64,000 bases of DNA from DATCLS01 sp036563805 (GTDB lineage Bacteria; Actinomycetota; Acidimicrobiia; Acidimicrobiales; VFJN01): positions 1 to 64,000 of the forward strand of contig DATCLS010000010.1 of NCBI GenBank assembly GCA_036563805.1, written 5' to 3'. Positions 15,031 through 24,365 of the stretch are shown here, in pieces. The notes beneath the pieces were generated by a model. The model worked only from the letters and a program-made list of their open reading frames with translations. It was not told the origin of the DNA and did no database searches. How positions within the stretch are numbered: position 1 is the stretch's first letter; the number at the start of each line of letters is the position of its first letter. The position numbers and the translations under genes are program-made.

Positions 15031-16448
15031 GCGAGTGGGAGACGATCATCGGGCTCGAGGTCCACTGCGAGCTCGCCACCGCGACCAAGCTGTTCTGCGG
15101 TTGCCCCAACCGCTTCGGCGACGAGCCCAACACCAACGTGTGCCCGGTGTGCCTGGGCCTGCCCGGGTCGCTGCCCGTGCTCAACGCCCAGGTCGTCGAG
15201 CTGGCCGTGCGGCTGGGCCGGGCCCTGCGGTGCGAGGTGCGCCGGTCGGTGTTCGCCCGGAAGAACTACTTCTATCCGGACATGCCCAAGGACTATCAGA
15301 TCAGCCAGTACGACCTGCCGATCAACGTCCAGGGCTACCTCGACCTGCCGTCCGGGCGCCGGGTGGGCATCGAACGGGCCCACATCGAGGAGGACACCGG
15401 CAAGTCGACCCACGTGGGCGGCGGCGGCCGCATCCACGACGCCGGCTACAGCCTGGTCGACTACAACCGGGCCGGCGTCCCCCTGCTCGAGATCGTGTCC
15501 GCGCCCGACCTGCGGTCGGCCGACGACGCCCGGGCCTACGTGTCCGAGCTGCGGGCCATCCTCCTGGCCACCGGCGTGTCCGACGCCAAGATGGAGGAGG
15601 GGTCGCTCCGGGTCGACGCCAACGTGTCGGTCCACCGTCCGGGCGAGCCGTTCGGCACCCGGTGCGAGATCAAAAACCTCAACTCGCTGCGGTCGCTGGG
15701 CCGGGCCATCGAGTACGAGGCCCGCCGGCAGATCGACCTGATCGAGGCGGGCGACACGGTCCGGCAGGAGACCCGCCACTGGAACGAGGACGACGGCCGC
15801 ACCCATACGCTCCGCAGCAAGGAGGAGGCCGAGGACTACCGCTACTTCCCCGAGCCCGACCTGGTGCCGCTCGACCCCGGCGACGAGTGGATCGCCCGGG
15901 TCGACGCCGAGCTGCCGGCCCTGCCGGCCGAGCGGCGCCAGCGCCTGGCGGCGGCCGCCGGCGTCGAGGACACCGGCGGTTCGGTGGCGGTGGCCGTGTC
16001 CAGGGGCCTCGACGAGCTGGCCCTGGGCGCCATCGAGGCGGGGGCCGACGCCGGCCGCGTCCTCACCCACATCGAGCACAACCTGGCCATCGAGGGCGCC
16101 GAGCGGGTCAAGCCCGGCGACCTGGCCGACCTCGTGAAGATGGAGGTCGGGGGCGAGCTGACCGCCACCCAGGCCAAGACCGTGCTGGCCGAGATGGTGG
16201 CCACGGGCGAGCCGCCCGCCGCCATCGCCAAGGCCAAGGGGTTCGAGGCCATGGGCGAGGACGCCCTGGCCGGCGTGCTCGACGAGGTGATCGCCGCCAA
16301 CCCGGCCGAGTGGGAGCGGTTCGTCGGCGGCGACGAGAAAGTCCGGGGCAAGCTGACCGGCTTCTTCGTGGGCCAGGTCATGAAGGCGACCAAGGGCCAG
16401 GCCGACGGCAAGGTGGTCACCGCGCTGCTCCGTTCCCGCGTCGGCTAG
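15027..16448 (+). CDS. gatB: Asp-tRNA(Asn)/Glu-tRNA(Gln) amidotransferase subunit B
   Basis: 473 residues. The kinase/transamidase subunit that activates the mischarged aminoacyl-tRNA with ATP and amidates it. GLEVHCELAT and the zinc-site cysteines in FCGCPN and NVCPVCLGLPGSLP open the cradle domain; KNYFYPDMPKDYQISQYD is diagnostic, and the C-terminal YqeY-like tail ends VVTALLRSRVG. The GTG at 15027 overlaps the gatA stop by 4 bp. A strong hairpin follows the operon. Confidence 0.97.
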   Translation: MSEWETIIGLEVHCELATATKLFCGCPNRFGDEPNTNVCPVCLGLPGSLPVLNAQVVELAVRLGRALRCEVRRSVFARKNYFYPDMPKDYQISQYDLPINVQGYLDLPSGRRVGIERAHIEEDTGKSTHVGGGGRIHDAGYSLVDYNRAGVPLLEIVSAPDLRSADDARAYVSELRAILLATGVSDAKMEEGSLRVDANVSVHRPGEPFGTRCEIKNLNSLRSLGRAIEYEARRQIDLIEAGDTVRQETRHWNEDDGRTHTLRSKEEAEDYRYFPEPDLVPLDPGDEWIARVDAELPALPAERRQRLAAAAGVEDTGGSVAVAVSRGLDELALGAIEAGADAGRVLTHIEHNLAIEGAERVKPGDLADLVKMEVGGELTATQAKTVLAEMVATGEPPAAIAKAKGFEAMGEDALAGVLDEVIAANPAEWERFVGGDEKVRGKLTGFFVGQVMKATKGQADGKVVTALLRSRVG

Positions 16449-16463
16449 GCGGCTCGGGTCCCG

Positions 16464-16488
16464 CGGCCGGGCGATCCGCGCCCGGCCG
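16464..16488 (+). terminator. Terminator after gatCAB
   Basis: CGGCCGGGCG, a 5-nt loop and CGCCCGGCCG form a perfect 10-bp stem 15 nt past the gatB stop, before the acetyltransferase gene. Confidence 0.6.
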
Positions 16489-16535
16489 ACGTAAATCCCC
16501 CGGCCGGCCGCCCGCCGCACGCGAGGCTGGGGACC

Positions 16536-17795
16536 GTGGACTGGAAGGTGCGGCTGGCCGAGCCCGGCGAGGTGGCGCAGGCGGTCGACCTGACCGCGGT
16601 CGTGTTCGGGACCGGCCCGGTGGCCACGCCCGACTACAAGGCCCAGGTCGAGGCCGCGCTCGAGCCCGACCGCACGTTCGTCGTGACCGACGGCGGCGCG
16701 GTCGTCGGCACGGGCGGGGCGTTCACCTACGAGATGACGCTGCCGGGCGGCACGCCCGTTCCGCTGGCGGCGGTGACCGAGGTGGGCGTCGCCCCCACCC
16801 ACCGGCGCCGGGGCATGCTCCGGGCCATCATGGCCGCCCTCGTCGACCAGGCCCTCGACCGGGGCGAGGCGGCGGCCGGCCTGACCGCCAGCGAGGCCAC
16901 GATCTACCGCCGGTTCGGCTACGGCGTGGCCACCCGGTTCCACACGCTGGAGGTCGACCCGGCCCGCACGGCCGAGCTGCCGGAGCTGGCCGGCGACCGG
17001 CCGGCCGGTGCCGGGCCGGGCCACACCCGGCTCGTCCCGCCGGCCGAAGCGGCCGGCCTGCTGCCCGCGATCTGGGAGCGGCACTGGCGCCGCGTCCCGG
17101 GCGAGCTGAGCCGCAACCCCGGTTGGTGGCGGTCCGCCAACCTCGACCCCGAGCACGAGCGCGGCGGCGCCAGCGCCCGCTACGTCGTCGTCCATGAGGG
17201 CGCGGACGGCGCCCCCGACGGGTACGCCACCTACCGCCTCAAGCAGGACTGGTCGCCCCAGGGCGGCGGCCACGATCTGACGGTCGAGGAGGTGGCGGGC
17301 GCCGACGATCAGGTCGAGGCCGCCCTGGTGCGGTTCCTGCTCGACGTCGACCTGGTCCGCACCGTGCGCTGGACGGCGGCGCCGGTCGACCTGCCGCTGC
17401 GGTGGCGGCTGGCCGACTCCCGGGCCGTCCGGGTCACGGCCGAGCGCGACCACCTGTGGCTGCGGCCGCTCGACGTCGCCCGCTGCCTGGCCGGGCGGCG
17501 CTACGCGGGGGCGGGCGGCCTGGTGCTCGGCGTCGTCGATCCCGACCGGCCCGACCTCGGCGGGCGGTTCCGGCTCGACGCCGGGGCAGACGGCGCGGCC
17601 GAGGTGGCCCGCACCGACGCCGAGCCCGACCTGGAGGTGATGGTGGCCGACCTGGGGGCGGCGCTGCTGGGCGGCGTGTCGTGGGCGACGCTGCGCCGGG
17701 TCGGCCTGGTGGACGAGCGGCGGCCGGGCGCCGTGGCCCGGGCCGACGCGCTGTTCCGCACCGAGCGGGCCCCGTTCTGCGCGACGCCGTTCTGA
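16536..17795 (+). CDS. Eis-like GNAT-family N-acetyltransferase
   Basis: 419 residues, the length of the Eis family (two GNAT folds plus an SCP2-like C-terminal domain). The acetyl-CoA motif is VTEVGVAPTHRRRGMLRAIM. The ATIYRRFGYGVAT stretch typical of Eis follows, and the chain ends with a Phe carboxylate (CATPF), which in Eis serves catalysis. Family members acetylate amines of aminoglycosides or other substrates; the natural substrate here is unknown. The GTG start has a GGGG run upstream. Confidence 0.88.
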   Translation: MDWKVRLAEPGEVAQAVDLTAVVFGTGPVATPDYKAQVEAALEPDRTFVVTDGGAVVGTGGAFTYEMTLPGGTPVPLAAVTEVGVAPTHRRRGMLRAIMAALVDQALDRGEAAAGLTASEATIYRRFGYGVATRFHTLEVDPARTAELPELAGDRPAGAGPGHTRLVPPAEAAGLLPAIWERHWRRVPGELSRNPGWWRSANLDPEHERGGASARYVVVHEGADGAPDGYATYRLKQDWSPQGGGHDLTVEEVAGADDQVEAALVRFLLDVDLVRTVRWTAAPVDLPLRWRLADSRAVRVTAERDHLWLRPLDVARCLAGRRYAGAGGLVLGVVDPDRPDLGGRFRLDAGADGAAEVARTDAEPDLEVMVADLGAALLGGVSWATLRRVGLVDERRPGAVARADALFRTERAPFCATPF

Positions 17796-17886
17796 CCGCT
17801 CTGACCGCGCGGCTCCCGACCGTGCCGTCCTGACGCCGGTCCGGGGCGTCGGCCCGCCGGAGGCGGGCGCGCCGTGCGCCCGCGCG

Positions 17887-17916
17887 GCGACCGGCGCCCG
17901 CACGGGCGCCGGTCGC
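17887..17916. terminator. Bidirectional terminator, 14-bp stem
   Basis: GCGACCGGCGCCCG and CGGGCGCCGGTCGC flank the bases CA: a perfect inverted repeat between the convergent acetyltransferase and LPXTG-protein genes. Confidence 0.75.
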
Positions 17917-18031
17917 GGTGACTGGGCAGGTTGCCGCGAGAGAGGTCTCCGGCGACCGGACGGGTCATGGGGTTGCCGCCCGGTCGCCGGCGATCTCGAG
18001 GGCCCGGGCCCGCCGGGCGCGAGCCGTGGCG

Positions 18032-18838
18032 TCAGCCCCGGGCGGCCCGCAGGTAGCGGGCGCCCAGCACGCCGCCGACGCCGAGCGCGACCAGCGCCGC
18101 GGCCCCGACCACGAGGGGGATGGCGTTCGAGCCCGTCACGGGCAGCTCGCCCCCGGCGGCCGGCGCGGTCGTCGGCACCTCGGCCGACGCCCCGGGTTGG
18201 TCCGACGGCCCGGGCCGGGTGGACGGCGTGGTGTCGGCCGGCACCGACGACGTCGTCGACCCGCCGTGCGTGGTGGTCGAACCGCCCGCGGTCGTGCTGG
18301 TGGTCGACCCGCCGTGGGTGGTCGACGTCGTCGACGACGACGTGGTGGTCGTGCCGTCGTCGCCGCAGCCGCTCACCCAGAAGGTCTTGTGCTTGACGTC
18401 GGCGCCCTGCGAGCCCTCGGCGTGGACGGTGAGCCGCACGTGCCAGCCCTGCTGGGGGTGGGGCTCGATCCCGGCCAGCGCCTCGGTCAGGTCGTAGGTG
18501 CCGCTGGCGTCGAGGTCGGTGCCGCCCCCGTTGGGGTCCTCGCCGATGGCCAGCGTGTCCTCGAGCAGGACCTCGCGGTCGCCGGTCGGCGGCCAGGCCT
18601 GGAACACGACGTCGGCCTCGAGGTCGCCCTCGTCGTAGTTGTAGAAGTCGACCTGGAAAACGCAGCCGACGTGCGGCTCGTTGTTCGGGTGGTCGTCGAA
18701 GGCGACGCCGTCGATCTTGACGGTGCCGTTGTTGCCGGGCGGCCCCTGCTGGGCTCCCGCCGGTCCGGCCAGCGCCAGCACGAGGCCGGCGCCAGCGGCC
18801 GCCGCCGTGACGGCACGGAGTGCCCGCGCCCTCTCCAT
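18032..18838 (-). CDS. LPXTG-type cell-wall-anchored protein, function unknown
   Basis: 268 residues. A signal peptide (basic MERARALRAV, hydrophobic core, AGAQQ cleavage region) precedes a folded domain of about 120 residues with two Cys (HVGCVF and VSGCGDD). A Ser/Thr/Gly/His low-complexity stalk follows (about residues 150-225), then the sortase signal LPVTG, a hydrophobic segment and the basic tail RYLRAARG. Sortase should link it to peptidoglycan. GGAGGGGAG lies about 9 nt before the ATG. It is divergent from an ECF sigma gene (218-bp gap), which may control it. The ectodomain is not recognised. Confidence 0.82.
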   Translation of the reverse strand: MERARALRAVTAAAAGAGLVLALAGPAGAQQGPPGNNGTVKIDGVAFDDHPNNEPHVGCVFQVDFYNYDEGDLEADVVFQAWPPTGDREVLLEDTLAIGEDPNGGGTDLDASGTYDLTEALAGIEPHPQQGWHVRLTVHAEGSQGADVKHKTFWVSGCGDDGTTTTSSSTTSTTHGGSTTSTTAGGSTTTHGGSTTSSVPADTTPSTRPGPSDQPGASAEVPTTAPAAGGELPVTGSNAIPLVVGAAALVALGVGGVLGARYLRAARG

Positions 18839-19056
18839 GTCTCTCAGCTCCCCTCCTGCCGGCCTCCGTTGGCCGGCCGCGACCTGTCCCGGACGTGGTC
18901 CGCCGGGTATCGGAACGGGAACGTCATCGCCGGAGGGGCCGGGAGGGGTACGCCCGAGTGCGCGTCATCTTGCGCCTTTCGTGTGTGCCGCCCGACCGCC
19001 GCACCGGGCGCGGGCGTCACCTTTTGGGCATCCGGGGCGATGACGGTCCTGAGCTC

Positions 19057-19623
19057 ATGGCACAACGCGACAGGTTTGGTGGCCGGTTCGACCAGGTGTT
19101 GGCCGCAGCCCGACGCAACGAGCGTTGGGCCTTGGAGGAGATCTTCCGCGCCCTGGGCCCGGTCGTGACCGGCTACCTGCGGCTGCAGGGCAGCCTCGAG
19201 CCCGACGACCTGGCCAGCGAGGTGTTCGTCGGCGTGCTCCGCAACCTGCGCCGTTTCGAGGGCGACGAGGCCGCCTTCCGGTCGTGGGTGTTCACGATCG
19301 CCCACCGCCGCCTGCTCGACGAGCGCCGGCGCCTGCGCCGCCGCCCGCCGCCCGTGCCGCTGTCCGAGCTGCCGGACGCCCCGGCGCTCGACGACGTCGA
19401 GGAGATCGTGGGCCGGTCCCTCGACACGGCCCGGGTCGAGGCGCTGTGCCAGCGGCTGGTCCCCGACCAGCGCGACGTGCTGCTTCTGCGGCTGCTCGGC
19501 CACCTCACGGTCGAGGAGGTGGCGGCGACGCTCGGCAAGACGCCGGGGGCGGTGAAGGCCCTCCAGCGCCGGGGTTTCCTGGCGATCGGGCGCCTGGTCG
19601 AGCGCGAGGGCGTACCGCTGTGA
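19057..19623 (+). CDS. ECF-type RNA polymerase sigma factor
   Basis: 188 residues. Region 2 (WALEEIFRALGPVVTGYLRLQGSLEPDDLASEVFVGVLRNLRRFEGDEAAFRSWVFTIAHRR) and region 4 (LCQRLVPDQRDVLLLRLLGHLTVEEVAATLGKTPGAVKALQRRG) are both complete, with no region 1 or 3, as in ECF factors. The stop overlaps the next gene by 4 bp; that partner spans the membrane and probably inhibits this factor. I see no convincing GGAAC/CGTC-type autoregulatory promoter upstream. Confidence 0.92.
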   Translation: MAQRDRFGGRFDQVLAAARRNERWALEEIFRALGPVVTGYLRLQGSLEPDDLASEVFVGVLRNLRRFEGDEAAFRSWVFTIAHRRLLDERRRLRRRPPPVPLSELPDAPALDDVEEIVGRSLDTARVEALCQRLVPDQRDVLLLRLLGHLTVEEVAATLGKTPGAVKALQRRGFLAIGRLVEREGVPL

Positions 19624-20492
19624 GCGCGTCCGGCGATAACGGGTCCGAGATGCCATCCACCGGACTGCTGGACGACGCGACGATCGAGGCGATCGTGGCG
19701 GGCGACGAGGTCGACGCCCGCTTCGAGCAGCTCGTCGCGTTTGTCCGCGACGTGCAGGCCCTGGGCGACGGGCCGCCGCCCCCGCCCTCGCCGGCGCTGG
19801 AGGCGGTGCTGGCCGGGCGGACCCGGCCCGGGCTCTGGTCCGGCCGCCGGACGGGTCGGCTCGGGGCCGTCACCGTCCGCGTCGCCGGGCTGGGGGCGGT
19901 CGCCAAGATCGGGCTCGGCATCTCGGTGGCGGCGGCCGGCGCCGCTGTTGCGGGCGCGGGCGGGGTGCTCCCCGGGCCGATCGCCGACGACGTGCGCGGG
20001 GCCATCGAGGCCGTCACGCCGGTCGAGTTCGGCGGTCCCGGGGCCTCGGACGAGCCCGCGGGCCGGGACGACCCGGCGCGCTTCGGCGACCGGGTGTCCG
20101 CCGACGCCAGAGGGGGGAGCGACGGGGCCCCCGGAGGCGACGGCCGCGAGATCTTCGACGAGGCGCCCGGGGCCGCGCACCGGCCCGATCACGCCGGCCC
20201 GGACGGCCACGGCCCGGACCGGGTGGCCGAGACGCCGGCGGGCACGCGTCCGGTGGCCCCGTCCGGGGCGACCCAGACGCCGGCCGCCACCGCCCCGGGG
20301 CCCGCCGGCGGCGCGCCCCCGGGCGTCACCACGACCACGATCACCGTTCCCGGCACGACCGCCCCCGGTCCCACCGGGCGAGATCCCGCGGTGCCCACGA
20401 CCGACACCATCCCGGCGTCGTCCGCCCCGACGCGCGTGGAGGGTCGGGTGGGCACCGGCGGTGGAGGCAGCTCCGCCGTACCGGGAGGCTGA
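19620..20492 (+). CDS. Putative membrane-bound anti-sigma factor, partner of the ECF sigma
   Basis: 290 residues. The GTG at 19620 overlaps the sigma stop (GTGA). An N-terminal acidic helical segment (LLDDATIEAIVAGDEVDARFEQLVAFVRDVQAL) may be the sigma-binding part. One membrane segment (AKIGLGISVAAAGAAVAGAGGVL, about residues 95-118) is followed by an extracytoplasmic tail very rich in Pro, Thr, Gly and Ala that ends GGGGSSAVPGG. There is no zinc-binding HxxxCxxC motif. The role is inferred from position and topology; the tail could also sit in the cell wall. Confidence 0.68.
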   Translation: MSASGDNGSEMPSTGLLDDATIEAIVAGDEVDARFEQLVAFVRDVQALGDGPPPPPSPALEAVLAGRTRPGLWSGRRTGRLGAVTVRVAGLGAVAKIGLGISVAAAGAAVAGAGGVLPGPIADDVRGAIEAVTPVEFGGPGASDEPAGRDDPARFGDRVSADARGGSDGAPGGDGREIFDEAPGAAHRPDHAGPDGHGPDRVAETPAGTRPVAPSGATQTPAATAPGPAGGAPPGVTTTTITVPGTTAPGPTGRDPAVPTTDTIPASSAPTRVEGRVGTGGGGSSAVPGG

Positions 20493-20521
20493 GCGGCCGG
20501 TTCCCCTAGCACCGGCCGCTC
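20491..20521. terminator. Terminator overlapping the anti-sigma stop codon
   Basis: GAGCGGCCGGT, a 9-nt loop and ACCGGCCGCTC form a perfect 11-bp stem beginning inside the stop codon. It lies between the sigma/anti-sigma unit and the convergent MATE gene. Confidence 0.7.
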
Positions 20522-20655
20522 GCCACCGTGGGGCCTCCGGCCCGGCTGATGTCACCGCAGCCGGGCCGGACGGTCCCCGGGACGGGCACGCGGTCCGCGC
20601 CGGACGGCAACTCGGGCCCGACGTCCCGGGATCCGGCCGACGATGCCGGCCCGCC

Positions 20656-21975
20656 TCAGCGCACGGCGCCCAGCACGACCCACCGGTCGCCGGCGAAGCG
20701 GGCCAGCAGCGACCCCGCCCGCGTCGCCATGAGCAGGCCGAGCGCCGCCCACAGCCAGCCGATCCCGGCCCCGGTGGCCAGGACGGCCAGGGCGGCCGGC
20801 ACGAACACGGCGGCCGCCCCGGCCATGGCCCAGGCCAGGAACCGCATGTCGCCGGCGCCGATGAGCACGCCGTCGAGCACGAACGCCACGGCGTTCACCG
20901 GCTGGAGGCCGGCCACCCACAGCAGCAGGAAGCCGGCCAGCGCCACCACCTCGGGGTCGTCGCTGAACAGGTGGGGGAGCCAGGGGCGGGCCAGCGCCAC
21001 CGCCGCGCCGGCCATCACGCCGGCGGCGACGCCCAGCTCGATCATGCGGCGGCCGGCCGCCCGGGCCCCCTCGGCGTCCCCGGCGCCCAGCGCGTGGCCC
21101 ACCAGCGTCTGCCCGGCGATGGCGATGGCGTCCAGCGCCAGGCCCAGGAACCCCCAGATCTCGAACGCCACCTGGTGGGCGGCCACGTCGACCGGCCCGA
21201 TGCGGGTGGCCACCGCGGTCGTGACCACCAGCGCGGTCCGCAGCGCCGCCGTGCGGACCAGCAGGTCGCGGCCCACCCGGGCCAGCTCCCGCAGGCGGTG
21301 GGGGTCCGGCCTCCGCGGCGTCCCCAGCCGCCGGGCGGCGCCCAGCACGAGCCGCAGGTAGACGGCGGCGCCGCCCACCTGGGCCACGACGGTGGCCAGC
21401 GCCGAGGCCCCGATGCCCTGGTCGAAGCCGTAGATGAGGACCACCTCGAGGCCCAGGTTGACGAGGGCGGTGCCGACGGCGACGGCCAGCGGCGTCCGGG
21501 TGTCCTTGACGCCCCGCAGGTAGCCGGTGCCGGCCAGCATCACCAGGATCGGGGGCACGCCGACCAGGCTGATCCGCAGGTAGACGAGCGCGTTGGCCCG
21601 CACCGTCCCCTCCGCCCCGACGAGGTCGACCAGGGCGCCGCTCAGCGGGTAGCCGACCGCGGCGAGGGCGACCCCGACGCCGGCCGCCAGCCACAGCGAC
21701 TGGACGGCCACCAGCGCCGCCTCCCGCCCGTGCCCGGCCCCCAGCAGCCGGCTGACCGAGGCCGTCGTCCCGTAGGCCAGGACGATGAACATGGCGTGCA
21801 GGGTGAGCAGCACGCTGGACGCCACGGCCAGGCCGCCGAGCTGGGGCGTGCCCAGGTGCCCGACGATGGCCGTGTCGGTGAGGACGTACACGGGCTCCGC
21901 GATCAGCGCCCCGAACGCGGGGATCGCGAGCCGGGCGATCTCGCGGTCGGCCGGATCTCGGAGGCGACCACGCAT
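20656..21975 (-). CDS. MATE-family multidrug/metabolite exporter
   Basis: 439 residues with about twelve hydrophobic segments in two halves. The N-terminal motif EIARLAIPAFGALIAEPVYVLTDTAIVGHLGTPQLGGLAVAS and the repeat-half motif AHQVAFEIWGFLGLALDAIAIAGQTLVGHALGAGD are typical of DinF-type MATE antiporters, which export cationic or lipophilic compounds using Na+ or H+. The ATG at 21975 lies 22 bp from the divergent ilvD start, so the two promoters overlap. Confidence 0.92.
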   Translation of the reverse strand: MRGRLRDPADREIARLAIPAFGALIAEPVYVLTDTAIVGHLGTPQLGGLAVASSVLLTLHAMFIVLAYGTTASVSRLLGAGHGREAALVAVQSLWLAAGVGVALAAVGYPLSGALVDLVGAEGTVRANALVYLRISLVGVPPILVMLAGTGYLRGVKDTRTPLAVAVGTALVNLGLEVVLIYGFDQGIGASALATVVAQVGGAAVYLRLVLGAARRLGTPRRPDPHRLRELARVGRDLLVRTAALRTALVVTTAVATRIGPVDVAAHQVAFEIWGFLGLALDAIAIAGQTLVGHALGAGDAEGARAAGRRMIELGVAAGVMAGAAVALARPWLPHLFSDDPEVVALAGFLLLWVAGLQPVNAVAFVLDGVLIGAGDMRFLAWAMAGAAAVFVPAALAVLATGAGIGWLWAALGLLMATRAGSLLARFAGDRWVVLGAVR

Positions 21976-21997
21976 CGTGGGGCGTAGTCTTCCCCGG

Positions 21998-23710
21998 ATG
22001 GTTGAGCAGACAGAAGGCGACTCGACGGAGAGCCGCGTGTCGATCAAGCCGCGGAGCCACGAGGTCACCGAGGGGTTCGAGCGTGCGCCCGCTCGGGCGA
22101 TGCTCCGGGCCATCGGCATGACCGACGACGACTGGGGCAAACCCCAGGTCGGCGTCTGCTCCTCCTGGAACGAGGTCACGCCGTGCAACCTGCCGCTCGA
22201 CCGCCTGGCCAAGCGGTGCAAGGACGGCGTCAAGGACGCCGGCGGCTTCCCCATCGAGTTCACGACGATCGCCGTCAGCGACGGCATCTCGATGGGTCAC
22301 GAGGGCATGCGCGCCTCGCTCGTGTCCCGCGAGATCATCGCCGACTCGGTCGAGACCGTCATGCACGCCGAGCGGCTCGACGCCCTCGTGACGTTCGCCG
22401 GCTGCGACAAGTCGCTGCCCGGCATGCTCATGGCCGCCGCCCGCATCAACGTGCCGTCGGTCTTCCTCTACGGCGGGTCGATCCTCCCCGGCCACCACAA
22501 CGGCCAGGCCCTCGACATCGTCAGCGTGTTCGAGGCGGTGGGCGCCCACGCCGCCGGCACGATGTCGGCCGAGAACCTCGACGCCATCGAGCGCAACGCC
22601 TGCCCGACCGAGGGCTCGTGCGCGGGCATGTTCACCGCCAACACGATGGCGTCGGTGGCCGAGGCGCTCGGCATGTCGCTGCCGGGCTCGGCGTCGGCCC
22701 CGGCCGTCGACCGCCGACGCGACGACTTCGCCCGGGCCTCGGGCCGGGCCGTGGTCGAGCTGGTGCGCCAGGGCATCCGGCCCCGGCAGATCCTCACCAA
22801 GGAGGCGTTCGAGAACGCCATCGCCGTGGTCATGGCGCTGGGCGGCTCGACCAACGCCGTCCTCCATCTGATGGCCATCGCCAACGAGGCGCGGGTCGAC
22901 CTCGAGCTCGACGACTTCAACCGGATCGCGTCCAAGGTCCCGCACATCGCCGACACCAAGCCCGGCGGCAAGTACCACATGACCGACATCGACCGGGTGG
23001 GCGGCATCCCGGTGGTCATGGCCCACCTGCTCGACGCCGGCCTGCTGCACGGCGACTGCCTGACCGTCACCGGCAGGACCGTGCGCGAGAACCTCGACGC
23101 CATCGACGCGCCGGCGCCCGACGGCGAGGTCATCCACCGGCTCGACTATCCGATCCACGACATCGGCGGCATCGCGGTGCTGTCCGGGTCGCTGGCGCCC
23201 AAGGGCGCGGTGGTCAAAGTGGCCGGCATCACGACCGACCGCTTCGAGGGCACCGCCCGGGTGTTCGACGGCGAGGACGGCGCCATGGAGGCGATCCTGT
23301 CGGGCTCGATCGAGCCGGGCACCGTCGTGGTCATCCGCTACGAGGGCCCCAAGGGCGGCCCCGGCATGCGCGAGATGCTGGCCGTCACCGGCGCCATGAA
23401 GGGCGCCGGGCGGGGGGCCGACTGCGCCCTCGTGACCGACGGCCGGTTCTCCGGCGGGACGCACGGGTTCTGCGTGGGCCATGTGGCCCCCGAGGCCGTC
23501 GACGGCGGCCCCATCGCCTTCGTGCGCGACGGCGACCGCATCGTGATCGACGTCAACGCCAAGTCGATCGACCTGCTGGTCGACGACCTGGAGATGCGCC
23601 GCCGCAAGGGCGACTGGAAGCTGCCCGAGCCACGGTACACGTCGGGCGTGTTGGCCAAGTACGCCCGCCTGGCCACCGGCGCCGAGCGGGGGGCCATCAC
23701 CGAGCCGTGA
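21998..23710 (+). CDS. ilvD: Dihydroxy-acid dehydratase
   Basis: 570 residues. Converts 2,3-dihydroxyisovalerate and its C6 analogue to the 2-oxo acids, the third step of Val/Ile synthesis, using an Fe-S cluster. Cluster and substrate residues lie in FAGCDKSLPGM, CPTEGSCAGMFTANTM and the C-terminal TDGRFSGGTHGFCVGHVAPEA. TAGTCT at 21985-21990 ends 7 nt before the ATG and no Shine-Dalgarno is visible, so a leaderless mRNA is likely. It is separate from ilvBNC, about 1.8 kb away. Confidence 0.97.
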   Translation: MVEQTEGDSTESRVSIKPRSHEVTEGFERAPARAMLRAIGMTDDDWGKPQVGVCSSWNEVTPCNLPLDRLAKRCKDGVKDAGGFPIEFTTIAVSDGISMGHEGMRASLVSREIIADSVETVMHAERLDALVTFAGCDKSLPGMLMAAARINVPSVFLYGGSILPGHHNGQALDIVSVFEAVGAHAAGTMSAENLDAIERNACPTEGSCAGMFTANTMASVAEALGMSLPGSASAPAVDRRRDDFARASGRAVVELVRQGIRPRQILTKEAFENAIAVVMALGGSTNAVLHLMAIANEARVDLELDDFNRIASKVPHIADTKPGGKYHMTDIDRVGGIPVVMAHLLDAGLLHGDCLTVTGRTVRENLDAIDAPAPDGEVIHRLDYPIHDIGGIAVLSGSLAPKGAVVKVAGITTDRFEGTARVFDGEDGAMEAILSGSIEPGTVVVIRYEGPKGGPGMREMLAVTGAMKGAGRGADCALVTDGRFSGGTHGFCVGHVAPEAVDGGPIAFVRDGDRIVIDVNAKSIDLLVDDLEMRRRKGDWKLPEPRYTSGVLAKYARLATGAERGAITEP

Positions 23711-23717
23711 CGCCGTC

Positions 23718-23750
23718 GGGCCGCCGGGCGGGGACCCCGCCCGGCGGCCC
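23718..23750. terminator. Terminator with 16-bp perfect arms after ilvD
   Basis: GGGCCGCCGGGCGGGG and its exact reverse complement are separated by one base, giving roughly a 14-bp stem with a 5-nt loop. It lies between the convergent ilvD and DinB genes. Confidence 0.75.
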
Positions 23751-23783
23751 CCGGCCAACCGGCACGCCGATCCTGCGCGCCGC

Positions 23784-24347
23784 TCAGCCGCGTTCGGGGT
23801 GGCGGTGGGCGTACAGGTCGCGTAGCAGCGCCACCTCGGCGAGGTGGTGGATCACCTCGCGGTGGATGTGGAGCACGAGCGTGGCGTACGACCGGTCGGC
23901 GTACGGTCCCTCGGCCGGGCCGACCGGCTGGGCTAGCCGATCGGCGTCGAGCCCCCGCACGCCGGCCATCCACCGGCCGTAAGCGTCGTCGAGCAGGGCC
24001 AGGGCCCCGGCGGCCGTGCCCGGCCAGTCGGTCGTGGCGTAGTCCACGGGCGGGCCGCCGAAGTGGGCGGCGTTGCGGGTGCCCAGCACCCCGACGATCA
24101 CGTGGCCCAGCCGCCAGGCGATGGTGGTGACCGGGGCCGGCTCGGGCGTCGGGTACTCCCAGTCGATGACCAGGTCGCCGGCGCCCGCTGCCTGGGCGGT
24201 CTCGGCCTGGTGGCGGGGCCGGACGTTCCACGCCCCGGGCACCGGCTCCCACCGGTACTCGTCGTCGGTCAGGCCCTCGAGGCGGGGGCGGGCCTGGAGC
24301 TCCCAGTGCTCGGTGAGCTGGGCGAGCAGTTCGGCGTTCCAATCCAT
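23784..24347 (-). CDS. DinB/YfiT-superfamily protein
   Basis: 187 residues forming a four-helix DinB-like bundle, a family that includes mycothiol- and bacillithiol-dependent transferases. Metal-binding His candidates are in AWRLGHVIVGVLG and the C-terminal LVLHIHREVIHHLAEVALLRDLYA. The N-terminal LTEHWELQARPRLEGLTDDEYRWEPVPGAWNVRP resembles the DUF664/DinB_2 group. It is divergent from a WYL regulator, with a perfect 25-bp palindrome between the two starts, so it is probably that regulator's target. Confidence 0.82.
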   Translation of the reverse strand: MDWNAELLAQLTEHWELQARPRLEGLTDDEYRWEPVPGAWNVRPRHQAETAQAAGAGDLVIDWEYPTPEPAPVTTIAWRLGHVIVGVLGTRNAAHFGGPPVDYATTDWPGTAAGALALLDDAYGRWMAGVRGLDADRLAQPVGPAEGPYADRSYATLVLHIHREVIHHLAEVALLRDLYAHRHPERG

Positions 24348-24365
24348 GGGGCTTGCCTACCGCTC

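Noticed and set aside
18839..19056. GGAAC-type ECF promoter in the gap before the sigma gene
   Set aside because: Two GGAAC copies occur but no CGTC-like -10 lies 16-18 bp downstream.
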